From Bacteroidota bacterium (GTDB lineage: Bacteria; Bacteroidota; Bacteroidia; Chitinophagales; Chitinophagaceae), in NCBI GenBank assembly GCA_005798905.1, contig SYIK01000005.1, positions 1 through 64,000 on the forward strand: a stretch of 64,000 nt of DNA. Direction: 5' to 3'. The notes beneath the pieces are model-generated. The model made no database searches and was not told where the DNA came from. It worked only from the letters and a program-made list of their open reading frames with translations. Of this stretch, positions 53,805 to 61,818 are shown piece after piece. Made by a program: the position numbers and the translations under genes. How positions within the stretch are numbered: position 1 is the first letter of the stretch; each line of letters opens with the position of its first letter.

Positions 53805-54743
53805 TTATAAATAATATGCAAAAAATAGAAGTGATAAAATTCCAGTCAACATTACCCATTTTGCTAAAGAACTTAATCGATGGAAATGACTTTGTTCACT
53901 TGCTTTAAAAAGTGATTTTAAAATATTGAGTAATGGAATTATTATAACACTAAAGCTATAAATAGTTATCCAAAACCAACTGAATTGTAAACTATAAATT
54001 TCTAAAATAAATACAGCAACTATTAAAACCCAAATCCAAACAGCGATGTAAACTTTTGTTGCTTTCATCCCCCAAATTACCGGCATCGTTTTAGCGCCAT
54101 ATTTTGAATCGCCTTTTACATCTTCCATATCTTTTAGTGCTTCGCGAATTAAAGAAATGATAAATGCAAAAGCTGCATAAAGCAAGGTTATTCGAAATAA
54201 TTTACTGTTTGCTTCTATTGATTCATTTTTTTGAAAAGTAAAATTATAATACAAAGTAGCTATTCCAATTAGCGCAACAGACCAAGCGGTCAATAATGAT
54301 ATAATGATATTCCCAGAAAGTGCTTTCTTTTTAAAAGTAGTTGAATAAAAAAAAAGTAAAACTGTTGTCAAAAAATTAGCGATGCCAAGCCACCAAATTC
54401 CCAATTTCCATCCGATATAAAAACTAACTAAAACGCCAATTAATGAAAACAATGAATGTAGTAGCATTGCCCATCGACGCGAAATAACTAAGTCAATTAC
54501 ATTTTTTGTCGGTTTATTTATTTGGTCAATATCAATATCGAAATAGTCATTAATAATATAACCTCCTGCTGCAATAAATACGGAAGAAAGAATAAGCAAG
54601 CTTAATAATTTATTTGTAAAAACAACAACATCCGACAAGTAAATTGGATTGACAACGCAATATTGAAAAAGCACTTGCGTAATTGCAATAAAAAAAAGAT
54701 TTTTCAAACGAATCAACCGCAAAAAAGAAAAAAGCAGTTTCAT
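53805..54743 (-). CDS. UbiA-family prenyltransferase
   Basis: 312 residues with about 8 to 9 membrane helices. Both aspartate-rich motifs are present: N-D-Y-F-D-I-D-I-D (65-73) and D-M-E-D-V-K-G-D at about 206, which bind the prenyl diphosphate via Mg2+. UbiA enzymes put prenyl chains on aromatic acceptors (ubiquinone, menaquinone, haem O) or on glycerol phosphate; the form here is closest to the geranylgeranylglycerol-phosphate synthase type, but this cannot be decided from sequence alone. It sits between the KdsC-like and maf genes on one strand, an operon-like spacing. Confidence 0.87.
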   Translation of the reverse strand: MKLLFSFLRLIRLKNLFFIAITQVLFQYCVVNPIYLSDVVVFTNKLLSLLILSSVFIAAGGYIINDYFDIDIDQINKPTKNVIDLVISRRWAMLLHSLFSLIGVLVSFYIGWKLGIWWLGIANFLTTVLLFFYSTTFKKKALSGNIIISLLTAWSVALIGIATLYYNFTFQKNESIEANSKLFRITLLYAAFAFIISLIREALKDMEDVKGDSKYGAKTMPVIWGMKATKVYIAVWIWVLIVAVFILEIYSLQFSWFWITIYSFSVIIIPLLNILKSLFKASEQSHFHRLSSLAKWVMLTGILSLLFFAYYL

Positions 54744-54752
54744 AATTGAGAT

Positions 54753-55277
54753 TTACAAATGAGATGCAATTGAAGAATCTTGTTGCCAATGTCCATTTAA
54801 TTTCAAAACTTTTTCAATAACATCTCGAACGCAACCTTTACCACCCTTTAAGGGCGAAATATAATGTGAAATTGATTTGACTTCGTGAATTGCATCACTC
54901 GGACAAGAAGCAACACCGACCGCTTTCATTGCTTCAATATCGGGCAAATCATCACCCATAAATAATATTTTATCCCAATTCAATTCATTCTTCTTAATAA
55001 TGGAAGAAAGAAATTCAAATTTGTTATTAATATTAAAATGAACTTCAGTTACTCCAAGTTTTTCAAATCTATTTTTGGCCTCTGTTGAAAAACTTCCAGA
55101 AATAATATAAACACAATAACCCTGTTGAATGGCCATTTTCAACGCCAAACCATCTTTGATGTTCATTCTTCGAACTTGCACTTCATTCGGCAAAAGCAAA
55201 AGTGTACCATCAGTAAGCACACCATCCATGTCAAAAACAAAACAAGAAATATTTTTAAATTTAGGAAGTAGTTCCAT
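54753..55277 (-). CDS. KdsC-like HAD-superfamily phosphatase
   Basis: 174 residues. The HAD motif I is D-M-D-G-V-L-T-D with nucleophile Asp16 and acid Asp18; motif III/IV is M-G-D-D-L-P-D-I-E-A-M. The C0/C2-type small size and I-S-G-S-F-S-T-E-A segment match the KDO-8-phosphate phosphatase group of HAD proteins, which act in lipopolysaccharide synthesis. Bacteroidota also have diverged members, so the substrate is provisional. Nine bp upstream of the UbiA-family gene and downstream of IscX. Confidence 0.88.
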   Translation of the reverse strand: MELLPKFKNISCFVFDMDGVLTDGTLLLLPNEVQVRRMNIKDGLALKMAIQQGYCVYIISGSFSTEAKNRFEKLGVTEVHFNINNKFEFLSSIIKKNELNWDKILFMGDDLPDIEAMKAVGVASCPSDAIHEVKSISHYISPLKGGKGCVRDVIEKVLKLNGHWQQDSSIASHL

Positions 55278-55316
55278 TTTGAAAAATTGAAAATGAAGAT
55301 ACGGAAATCAGTTTCA

Positions 55317-55556
55317 TCATTTCTGGCAATCGCGCCATTCGTAAACCCAAGCACTTTGAATCATTTCCAAATAACCTTCGTTGCAATCTTCCCTTTTTCC
55401 TTCGAAATGTGGAATTTGCAAAACCCATTCAATAAGTTCGGTAAATCTTATTCTGTAAATTTTGCTTTCGGAAAATTCGTCGCCAAATCGTTCGTAAAGT
55501 TTTTGGGCAATATCTTCGAAATCGGTCCAATTAATAGGCGGTTCAAAATGATTCAT
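55317..55556 (-). CDS. iscX: IscX/YfhJ-like Fe-S cluster assembly protein
   Basis: 79 residues. IscX is an acidic helical protein that binds IscS and tunes Fe-S cluster supply. The protein has the W-x-D-x-E-x-I-A start, the R-F-x-E-L-I-E-W-V-L motif, and G-Y-L-E-M-I-Q-S-A-W near the C-terminus, as in IscX. Usually it ends the isc operon; here it lies apart from iscSUA, next to a ferredoxin gene 32 bp upstream. Confidence 0.85.
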   Translation of the reverse strand: MNHFEPPINWTDFEDIAQKLYERFGDEFSESKIYRIRFTELIEWVLQIPHFEGKREDCNEGYLEMIQSAWVYEWRDCQK

Positions 55557-55588
55557 TCGTATCTAATTTTTTATTTATAAACACTATT

Positions 55589-55924
55589 TTATTCTCCTAA
55601 AAATTGGGTTTGATCGGGAAGTAAAATTTCTAACTCACCTGTTCCATTTAAAAGAACAGATTGACAACCCAAACGGGAATTTAATCGTGGGTTTATTGCT
55701 CGATCAATGAAGTCTTCTTCTTTATCACTAATCTCTTCTATAAATTCTATCCCTTTATTAATATATAAATGACAAGTTGTACAAGCACAAACACCCCCGC
55801 AATTATGATGTAGTTCAATATCTTCTTTTAATATTACTTCAAGCAAACTTTGCCCAGGTAATATGTTTTGAAGTAATACTGGAGCTAAATCCTTTTGTTC
55901 GAAATTGATCTTTATATTATACAT
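55589..55924 (-). CDS. 2Fe-2S ferredoxin (adrenodoxin type)
   Basis: 111 residues. The cluster ligands are Cys42, Cys48, Cys51 and Cys87, spaced C-x5-C-x2-C...C as in isc-type ferredoxins (Fdx), with an extra Cys46. The fold pattern H-H-N-C-G-G-V-C-A-C-T-T-C-H and the R-L-G-C-Q motif fit the Fdx/adrenodoxin group that feeds electrons to Fe-S assembly. Adjacent to iscX, forming a small Fe-S mini-cluster. Confidence 0.93.
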   Translation of the reverse strand: MYNIKINFEQKDLAPVLLQNILPGQSLLEVILKEDIELHHNCGGVCACTTCHLYINKGIEFIEEISDKEEDFIDRAINPRLNSRLGCQSVLLNGTGELEILLPDQTQFLGE

Positions 55925-55942
55925 GCCACCAATTAATTTTTA

Positions 55943-55950
55943 CAAAAATA
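55943..55950 (-). promoter_or_regulatory. promoter -7 motif for ferredoxin-iscX
   Basis: Minus strand TATTTTTG, a TAnnTTTG match. The start would be near 55936, about 12 nt ahead of the ATG. A TTG lies upstream at a spacing of 17 instead of about 19. Confidence 0.45.
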
Positions 55951-56140
55951 GTTGTAAAAGGTTTACTCAATAAATTCATTTTTAAGGCAGATTTCAATGA
56001 TTAAATTTTTCTTTTTTTACAGTTAAAACCAACCTCATTTTTAAGTAACCGAAATCAAAAAAAATTATTAATTAAAAAAACTGCACTATACTTGCACTGT
56101 CACAGAAGTTGAAAATCATAACCCATTATTGAAAATTAAT

Positions 56141-58687
56141 ATGGCAAAAAACCTTTTAATTGTTGAGAGTCCAGCAAAAGCAAAAACGATTGAAAAAATT
56201 CTCGGAGAAGATTTTCAAGTAAAAAGTTGCTTTGGGCATATTCGCGATTTACAGAAAGCTGGGATGGGAATCGATATGACTAATAAGTACGAACCAAGCT
56301 ATATTATTTCTCCAGAAAAAGAAAAGATCGTCAATGAGTTAAGAAAATTAGCTAAAAAAACTAATGAAGTTTGGTTGGCAACGGATGAGGACCGAGAAGG
56401 TGAAGCAATTAGTTGGCATTTGTGCGAGGTTTTGAACCTAAATCCAAAAAATACAAAACGAATCGTTTTTCACGAAATTACAAAGGCTGCAATATTTGAA
56501 GCGGTTGAAAATCCACGTACGGTGGATATGAATTTAGTGATGGCACAACAAGCTAGAAGAATTTTGGATCGTATCGTTGGATTTGAATTAAGTCCCGTAT
56601 TATGGCGAAAAATAAGTATGCGCAACAACCTCAGTGCAGGTCGCGTACAAAGTGTAGCTGTTCGATTAATTGTAGAAAGAGAACGAGCTATAAATACATT
56701 TTTACCGCAAAGTCAATATAAAATTGAAGCATTCTTTAAAGCAAATGAAATTTCTGGAAAGTCAGTTACGTTTTCTGCCGAAGGCAAAAAGCAAAATAAT
56801 ATTGAAGGAGCAAATAATTTTTTAGAAAGTTGCATCAATGCAAATTATACAGTAAATAAAATTCAAATAACTCCTGGAAAAAGAACTCCTGCTCCACCTT
56901 TTACAACTTCTACTTTACAACAAGAAGCTTCGCGTAAATTAGGTTACGGCGTTTCAAGAACAATGCTTGTTGCGCAAAAATTATATGAAAATGGATTTAT
57001 CACTTATATGCGAACCGACAGTGTAAATCTGAGTAATACTGCATTGGGAGATCTTACGAATACTATTAAATCAACTTACGGAGAAAAGTATCATCAGTTT
57101 CGTAAATATAAAAATAAAAACCAAAGTGCACAAGAAGCACACGAAGCAATACGACCAACTTACATGTCAAACACTTCCGTTCCAGAAGCTGATTGGAACC
57201 GGCTTTATGAATTGATATGGAAAAGAACAATGGCTTGCCAAATGGCTGATGCTGAATTGGAAAAAACAACTGCTAAAATTGACATCTCTACAAATGGAGA
57301 AGAGCTAACTGCTTCTGGCGAGGTTTTAAAATTTGATGGTTTTTTAAAAGTTTATCACGAAGATCGAGATGATGATGATACAATTGAGGATGAACAGGAA
57401 GGAATGTTACCTCCATTAACTGTTGGACAACAATTGCCTTTAATAGAAATGAAAGCCATTGAAAGATTTAGCCGACCACAACCAAGATTTACCGAAGCAT
57501 CTTTAGTAAAAAAAATGGAAGAGTTGGGAATTGGGCGCCCATCTACTTATGCGCCAACTATTTCTACAATTATCAAAAGGGAATATGTAGAAAAAAGAGA
57601 CAAAGAAGGTGTAAAAAGATCGTTTCAAATTTTGAAACTCAAAAACGAAAAAATAACAACTGTAATCGAATCAGAAAATACTGGAGCGGAAAAATCAAAA
57701 CTATTTCCTTCGGATTTAGGACTTGTTGTTACTGATTTTTTGAAGCAATATTTTGATGATATAATGGATTACGGATTTACTGCTCGTATCGAAGCAGAGT
57801 TTGATGAGGTAGCTGATGGAAAAATGATGTGGAATGATATGATTTCTGATTTCTATGTTCCATTTAAAGTGGATGTTGAAAAAACAATTGAAACTGCAGA
57901 AAGAGCAAAAGGCGAAAGGGAATTAGGTATCGATCCTGAAAGTGGAAAAAGAGTTGTTGCAAGAATTGGAAGATACGGTGCGATGTTGCAAATGGGTGAA
58001 GCAAGCGAAGAAGAAAAACCTCGTTTTGCAAAAATTCCTGTTGGGCAAAGTATCGAAACGATAAGTTTTGAAGAAGCAATGAATCTTTTCAAATTGCAAG
58101 GAAGTTTTGGACAATACGAAGGAAAAGAAATATCCGTTAATGTTGGTCGTTTTGGCCCTTATATTAAATGGGGAGAAAGTTTTATTCCCGTTCCGCGGGG
58201 AACTGTTTTAGAAACAGTGAATTTAGATAAAGCAATTCAATTAATTACTGAAAAACAAACAGCAGATGCACCTATTGCTTTTTATAACGAATTGGGAGTT
58301 ACAAAAGGAAAAGGAAGATTTGGACCATTTATAAAATGGAATGAAATGTTTATCAACGTTCCAAGACGTTACAATTTTGAGGAACTATCTCAAGAAGATA
58401 TTAATGAGTTAGTAGAAGCTAAAATAAAAAAAGAAGATAATCGGTTTATTATGCGCTGGCCAGAAGAAAAAATTTCTATCGAAAATGCGCGCTGGGGACC
58501 TATTTTAAAATTTTCCAAAAAAATTATCAAGCTGCCGAGAAAAGCAGATGAAAGCAAATACACTGCAGACGAATTAAAAGAAATGAGTTTGGAAGATGTG
58601 AAAAAAATTATCCTCCAAGAATTACCAAATGCATTTGGTAAAAAGAAAGCCGCTCTAAAGAAAAAAGCCAAGCCAAAGAAAAAATAA
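56141..58687 (+). CDS. topA: DNA topoisomerase I
   Basis: 848 residues from the ATG at 56141 (a TTG at 56129 would add four). Type IA enzyme that relaxes negative supercoils. TOPRIM motifs are L-L-I-V-E-S-P-A-K-A-K-T-I and D-E-D-R-E-G-E-A-I-S-W-H-L; the active-site tyrosine is Tyr289 in G-F-I-T-Y-M-R-T-D-S-V. The C-terminal third consists of TopoI C-terminal repeats (R-x-G-R-Y-G-A-M, R-F-G-P-Y-I-K-W-G, R-F-G-P-F-I-K-W) instead of zinc fingers; it ends in a lysine-rich tail. It counterbalances gyrase, whose GyrA is also in this window. The SAM methyltransferase gene follows 13 bp later. Confidence 0.97.
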   Translation: MAKNLLIVESPAKAKTIEKILGEDFQVKSCFGHIRDLQKAGMGIDMTNKYEPSYIISPEKEKIVNELRKLAKKTNEVWLATDEDREGEAISWHLCEVLNLNPKNTKRIVFHEITKAAIFEAVENPRTVDMNLVMAQQARRILDRIVGFELSPVLWRKISMRNNLSAGRVQSVAVRLIVERERAINTFLPQSQYKIEAFFKANEISGKSVTFSAEGKKQNNIEGANNFLESCINANYTVNKIQITPGKRTPAPPFTTSTLQQEASRKLGYGVSRTMLVAQKLYENGFITYMRTDSVNLSNTALGDLTNTIKSTYGEKYHQFRKYKNKNQSAQEAHEAIRPTYMSNTSVPEADWNRLYELIWKRTMACQMADAELEKTTAKIDISTNGEELTASGEVLKFDGFLKVYHEDRDDDDTIEDEQEGMLPPLTVGQQLPLIEMKAIERFSRPQPRFTEASLVKKMEELGIGRPSTYAPTISTIIKREYVEKRDKEGVKRSFQILKLKNEKITTVIESENTGAEKSKLFPSDLGLVVTDFLKQYFDDIMDYGFTARIEAEFDEVADGKMMWNDMISDFYVPFKVDVEKTIETAERAKGERELGIDPESGKRVVARIGRYGAMLQMGEASEEEKPRFAKIPVGQSIETISFEEAMNLFKLQGSFGQYEGKEISVNVGRFGPYIKWGESFIPVPRGTVLETVNLDKAIQLITEKQTADAPIAFYNELGVTKGKGRFGPFIKWNEMFINVPRRYNFEELSQEDINELVEAKIKKEDNRFIMRWPEEKISIENARWGPILKFSKKIIKLPRKADESKYTADELKEMSLEDVKKIILQELPNAFGKKKAALKKKAKPKKK

Positions 58688-58700
58688 TTTTTCAAGAATT

Positions 58701-59444
58701 ATGGACAGAAATTATTGGGAAAAAATTGCACCAGAATACAATGTCGAAATTTTTGATGTGCTGCAAAATGATAAAAAAAGAATTATCCAAAATGTAATTT
58801 TAAAAATTGCAAACAAAAATAAAACCGTAATAGATATTGGTTGTGCCATCGGAAAATGGTTGCCCGTTCTCTCTCCTATTTTTAAAACCGTTTTTGCAAT
58901 TGATATTTCAAAAGAAAATCTTGAAATTGCAAAACAAAAATATTCAGCGATTAAAAACGTAGCGTATGCACGAGTTGATATGTCAAATTCTTCAACAAAA
59001 ATCTCAACTTATGATTGTGCAATTTGCATCAATGCCTTATTAACCGACTCTCAAAAAAAGCGGTCAAATTTTCTTAAAAATATTTCTAGTTGTATAAAAA
59101 AAAATGGACAATTATTATTGGTTGTTCCTTCGCTGGAATCTTCGATGCTTACATCCATTATTCGTCAAAAATGGAATCCGGATAAAGATGCAGCTAAGCA
59201 AATAATTAAGAATAGAAAAAATATTCAATTCGAAAATATTTTACAAGGAAATGTTGAAATTGATTCGTTGCCAACAAAACATTTTTTAAAAGAAGAATTG
59301 TATTTGTTGTTGCAACAAGAAAAATTTAAAATTTCTAAAATTGAAAAAATTGAATACGATTGGAGTACAGAATTTTTAAACCCTCCTATTTGGCTAAAAG
59401 AACCAAAACCTTGGGACTGGATGCTTGTTGCAACCAAGTGTTGA
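58701..59444 (+). CDS. class I SAM-dependent methyltransferase
   Basis: 247 residues with a Rossmann-like methyltransferase fold: the SAM motif V-I-D-I-G-C-A-I-G-K-W-L near 47-58, an acidic second-strand end (A-I-D-I-S-K-E-N-L) and D-C-A-I-C-I-N-A-L-L-T-D near 106-117. The C-terminal part is diverged, so the substrate (small molecule, lipid or RNA) cannot be told. It is 13 bp downstream of topA and likely co-transcribed. Confidence 0.83.
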   Translation: MDRNYWEKIAPEYNVEIFDVLQNDKKRIIQNVILKIANKNKTVIDIGCAIGKWLPVLSPIFKTVFAIDISKENLEIAKQKYSAIKNVAYARVDMSNSSTKISTYDCAICINALLTDSQKKRSNFLKNISSCIKKNGQLLLVVPSLESSMLTSIIRQKWNPDKDAAKQIIKNRKNIQFENILQGNVEIDSLPTKHFLKEELYLLLQQEKFKISKIEKIEYDWSTEFLNPPIWLKEPKPWDWMLVATKC

Positions 59445-59546
59445 TTTCATTTTTAAAACTAAGTTCAATAATTGTTCTCCACATTGGTGGAAAAAAGAAA
59501 TTAATTCTTTTTTTTAAAAAGCAGAGTTTTACTTTATAAATTTTAC

Positions 59547-60413
59547 ATGCAAACCTCTAAAGAAGTATCCGCACTTTTATCCCTGATTGATGATCCTGAC
59601 GATGAAATTTTTGAAACCGTTTCAGAAAAAATTATCGGCTATGGAAGTAATATTTTACCAAGCTTAGAAACACTTTGGGAAATTTCTCCAGACAGAGAAA
59701 TACAACAACGAATTGAATTAATCATTCACCGACTTCAACTTTCAGAACTGACAGAAGAATTTAAACAGTGGGTTAATTCAGACCAACAAGATCTGTTAAC
59801 GGGTGTATTACTAGTTTGTAAATATGAAAACCATTCCATTTCTAAACCTTCGGTAACTGAAGTGTTGGAAAAAATGAAACGAAATATTTGGCTTGAACTA
59901 AATAATTATCTCACTCCACTTGAAGAATTGAATATTATAGTTAGTATATTATTTAATTATTATAAAATAAAGACCGATTCGATTTATCCCAAAAAAATCA
60001 ACACTTATTTATTAGACAAGTTATTGGAATCAAAAGAAGGGAATCAGCTTAGCAATGGGATATTAATTCTAATACTTGCTGAAATGCTTGATCTTCCAAT
60101 AAAAGCTATACAAAATCCAGATCAGTTTTTATTGGCATATTTCAAATCGGATATTAATTTAGAGTCCAATTCATCATTTCAATATGAACTTGATTTTTAT
60201 TTAGATCCAAAATGTGGAACTATTTTTTCTAAGAAAAATTTGATAAGCTACTTAACACGCGTCTCGCTTTTACCAAAGCCGCCATTTTTAAAACCAGCTT
60301 CAAATGTTGAAATCATCCAAAGGTTAATGTTAGCACTTATAGTATGCTACGCAGAGGATAAACAAGAGATTAAAAAGAAAGAATTAAGAGATTTAGCTAA
60401 CTTACTGGGCTAA
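59547..60413 (+). CDS. SirB1/transglutaminase-like protein, probably without catalytic Cys
   Basis: 288 residues. The middle part (about 95-200) resembles the SirB1-type transglutaminase-like domain: T-P-L-E-E-L-N-I-I-V-S-I-L-F-N, then L-L-E-S-K-E-G-N-Q-L-S-N-G-I-L-I-L-I-L-A-E-M-L-D-L-P-I and N-P-D-Q-F-L-L-A-Y. The usual Cys and His of active transglutaminases are not seen in the expected spots (N-P-D-Q-F replaces the expected P-x-H-F). The first 70 residues form helical repeats like HEAT repeats. Cytosolic, no signal peptide. It is 10 bp upstream of the CsaA-like gene. Confidence 0.68.
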   Translation: MQTSKEVSALLSLIDDPDDEIFETVSEKIIGYGSNILPSLETLWEISPDREIQQRIELIIHRLQLSELTEEFKQWVNSDQQDLLTGVLLVCKYENHSISKPSVTEVLEKMKRNIWLELNNYLTPLEELNIIVSILFNYYKIKTDSIYPKKINTYLLDKLLESKEGNQLSNGILILILAEMLDLPIKAIQNPDQFLLAYFKSDINLESNSSFQYELDFYLDPKCGTIFSKKNLISYLTRVSLLPKPPFLKPASNVEIIQRLMLALIVCYAEDKQEIKKKELRDLANLLG

Positions 60414-60423
60414 ACACAAAAAT

Positions 60424-60762
60424 ATGGATTTTATTTCTTGGAATGATTTCGAAAAAATAGAAATTCGAACTGGAACAATTATTGAAGTAAAAGATTTTCC
60501 TGCAGCACGCAAACCGGCTTATCAACTTTGGATTGATTTTGGAAAAGAAATTGGAATTAAAAAATCATCTGCTCAAATTACCGTTCATTATTCTAAAGAA
60601 GATTTGCAAAACCGTACGATTCTTGCTGTCGTTAATTTTCCTCCAAAACAAATCGGAACTTTTATTAGTGAATGTTTAGTGCTCGGTGTTTATGATGAAA
60701 ATAATGCAGTAATTTTATTGGAGACAAAAACTCCAGTAAGCAACGGACAAAAAGTTGGTTGA
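60424..60762 (+). CDS. csaA: CsaA-like tRNA-binding protein
   Basis: 112 residues, a single OB-fold tRNA-binding domain as in CsaA and the C-terminus of MetRS: K-I-E-I-R-T-G-T-I-I-E-V-K-D-F near residue 10, S-S-A-Q-I-T-V-H-Y, and the conserved V-N-F-P-P-K-Q-I-G near 76-84 followed by S-E-C-L-V-L-G. CsaA has been linked to protein export as a chaperone; in Bacteroidota its role is unclear. Overlaps the start region of the DNA alkyltransferase gene. Confidence 0.92.
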   Translation: MDFISWNDFEKIEIRTGTIIEVKDFPAARKPAYQLWIDFGKEIGIKKSSAQITVHYSKEDLQNRTILAVVNFPPKQIGTFISECLVLGVYDENNAVILLETKTPVSNGQKVG

Positions 60763-60766
60763 TATT

Positions 60767-61267
60767 ATGACAGAAATAATTTTTAATACATACTATCATT
60801 CTCCAATTGGTTTATTAAAAATTGTTGGAACTGAAAATTACATTAGTGAAATTTCTTTTTTTGATAAAGTACAAAAAACAGATTCCAAATTGCGTAAACT
60901 TCCACCAAACTTGATTAATTGTGTTGAACAATTGATTCAGTATTTTAATGGCGCGAGTCGAAAATTTGAAATCCCTCTTAATCAAACTGGCACCCATTTT
61001 CAGCAAAATGTATGGAATGCACTTCTTCAAATTCCGTATGGAAAAACATTCAGTTATTTAGAGATTGCAAAAAGAATTGGAGATGCAAAAGCAGTTAGAG
61101 CTGTGGGAACAGCGAATGGAAAAAATAATATTGCAATTATTGTTCCTTGTCATCGTGTGATTGGTTCTAATCACGAATTAGTAGGTTATGCCGGTGGATT
61201 ATGGAGAAAAAAATGGCTGCTGGAACACGAAGCAAAATTTGCACATGGTGTCCAACAACTTTTCTAA
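60767..61267 (+). CDS. ogt: methylated-DNA-protein-cysteine methyltransferase
   Basis: About 166 residues from the ATG at 60767 (the frame is open a few codons further to 60755). It removes O6-methylguanine lesions by irreversible self-alkylation. The active site P-C-H-R-V is seen in I-V-P-C-H-R-V-I-G. The helix-turn-helix G-T-A-N-G-K-N-N-I-A and recognition G-K-T-F-S-Y-L-E-I-A-K-R-I-G segments are intact. Its stop overlaps that of the convergent cytidine deaminase gene (4 bp). Confidence 0.95.
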   Translation: MTEIIFNTYYHSPIGLLKIVGTENYISEISFFDKVQKTDSKLRKLPPNLINCVEQLIQYFNGASRKFEIPLNQTGTHFQQNVWNALLQIPYGKTFSYLEIAKRIGDAKAVRAVGTANGKNNIAIIVPCHRVIGSNHELVGYAGGLWRKKWLLEHEAKFAHGVQQLF

Positions 61268-61755
61268 CTTCTAATCAAATCTTTTCCATTAAAAGCAAGT
61301 GGCAACAGCGAAGTAGATTTTTCAAATACATAAACAGCACCTTCTTGTCCACCTAAAATAAGTCGAATTGGATGTTGCAATCTGTCTTCATATTCTTGCA
61401 AAGATTGTCTACAAATACCACAAGGTGTAGCAGGTTCATTACTAGAACCATTTAAGTTATTATAGCTGATTGCAATTGTTTCTATTATTGTATTTGGATG
61501 AAGCATTGATGCTGAAGCAAGCATAACTCGCTCAGCACAAAGTCCGGCTGGAGTGGAAGCATTTTCTTGATTAGTTCCTTCAACCATTTCTCCATTTGAA
61601 AGTATAGCAACTGCTGCTACTTTAAAGTTGGAATATGGCGCATAGGCCATTGCTGTTGCTGCCCTCGCTTTTTCTAAAAGTATTTTATCATTCTCTTGTA
61701 ACTCATCGGAGCTTGAATAAACCGAAAATTCAATTTCAATTTTTTCTTTTTTCAT
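61264..61755 (-). CDS. cdd: cytidine deaminase
   Basis: 163 residues. Zinc enzyme of pyrimidine salvage. The Cys-Ala-Glu motif is in A-G-L-C-A-E-R-V-M (ligand Cys and catalytic Glu), with the second pair T-P-C-G-I-C-R-Q-S-L. The substrate N-Q-E-N-A-S motif is intact. Monocistronic; the 3' overlap with the alkyltransferase gene is 4 bp. Confidence 0.96.
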   Translation of the reverse strand: MKKEKIEIEFSVYSSSDELQENDKILLEKARAATAMAYAPYSNFKVAAVAILSNGEMVEGTNQENASTPAGLCAERVMLASASMLHPNTIIETIAISYNNLNGSSNEPATPCGICRQSLQEYEDRLQHPIRLILGGQEGAVYVFEKSTSLLPLAFNGKDLIRS

Positions 61756-61791
61756 GTAGAAAAGTTAAGAAGTTTAAATATAAACAACAAA

Positions 61792-61807
61792 CCCCTCATA
61801 AGAGGGG
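61792..61807 (-). terminator. hairpin terminator after lepB
   Basis: CCCCTC-ataa-GAGGGG (6 bp, G+C-rich); on the minus strand the stem is followed by TTTGTTGTTT. Serves lepB, upstream of cdd. Confidence 0.75.
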
Positions 61808-61818
61808 CTTGAAATTAA

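Noticed and set aside
55287-55580. 97-codon plus-strand frame opposite IscX
   Set aside because: IscX on the minus strand matches its family along its full length; the plus frame has no family features.
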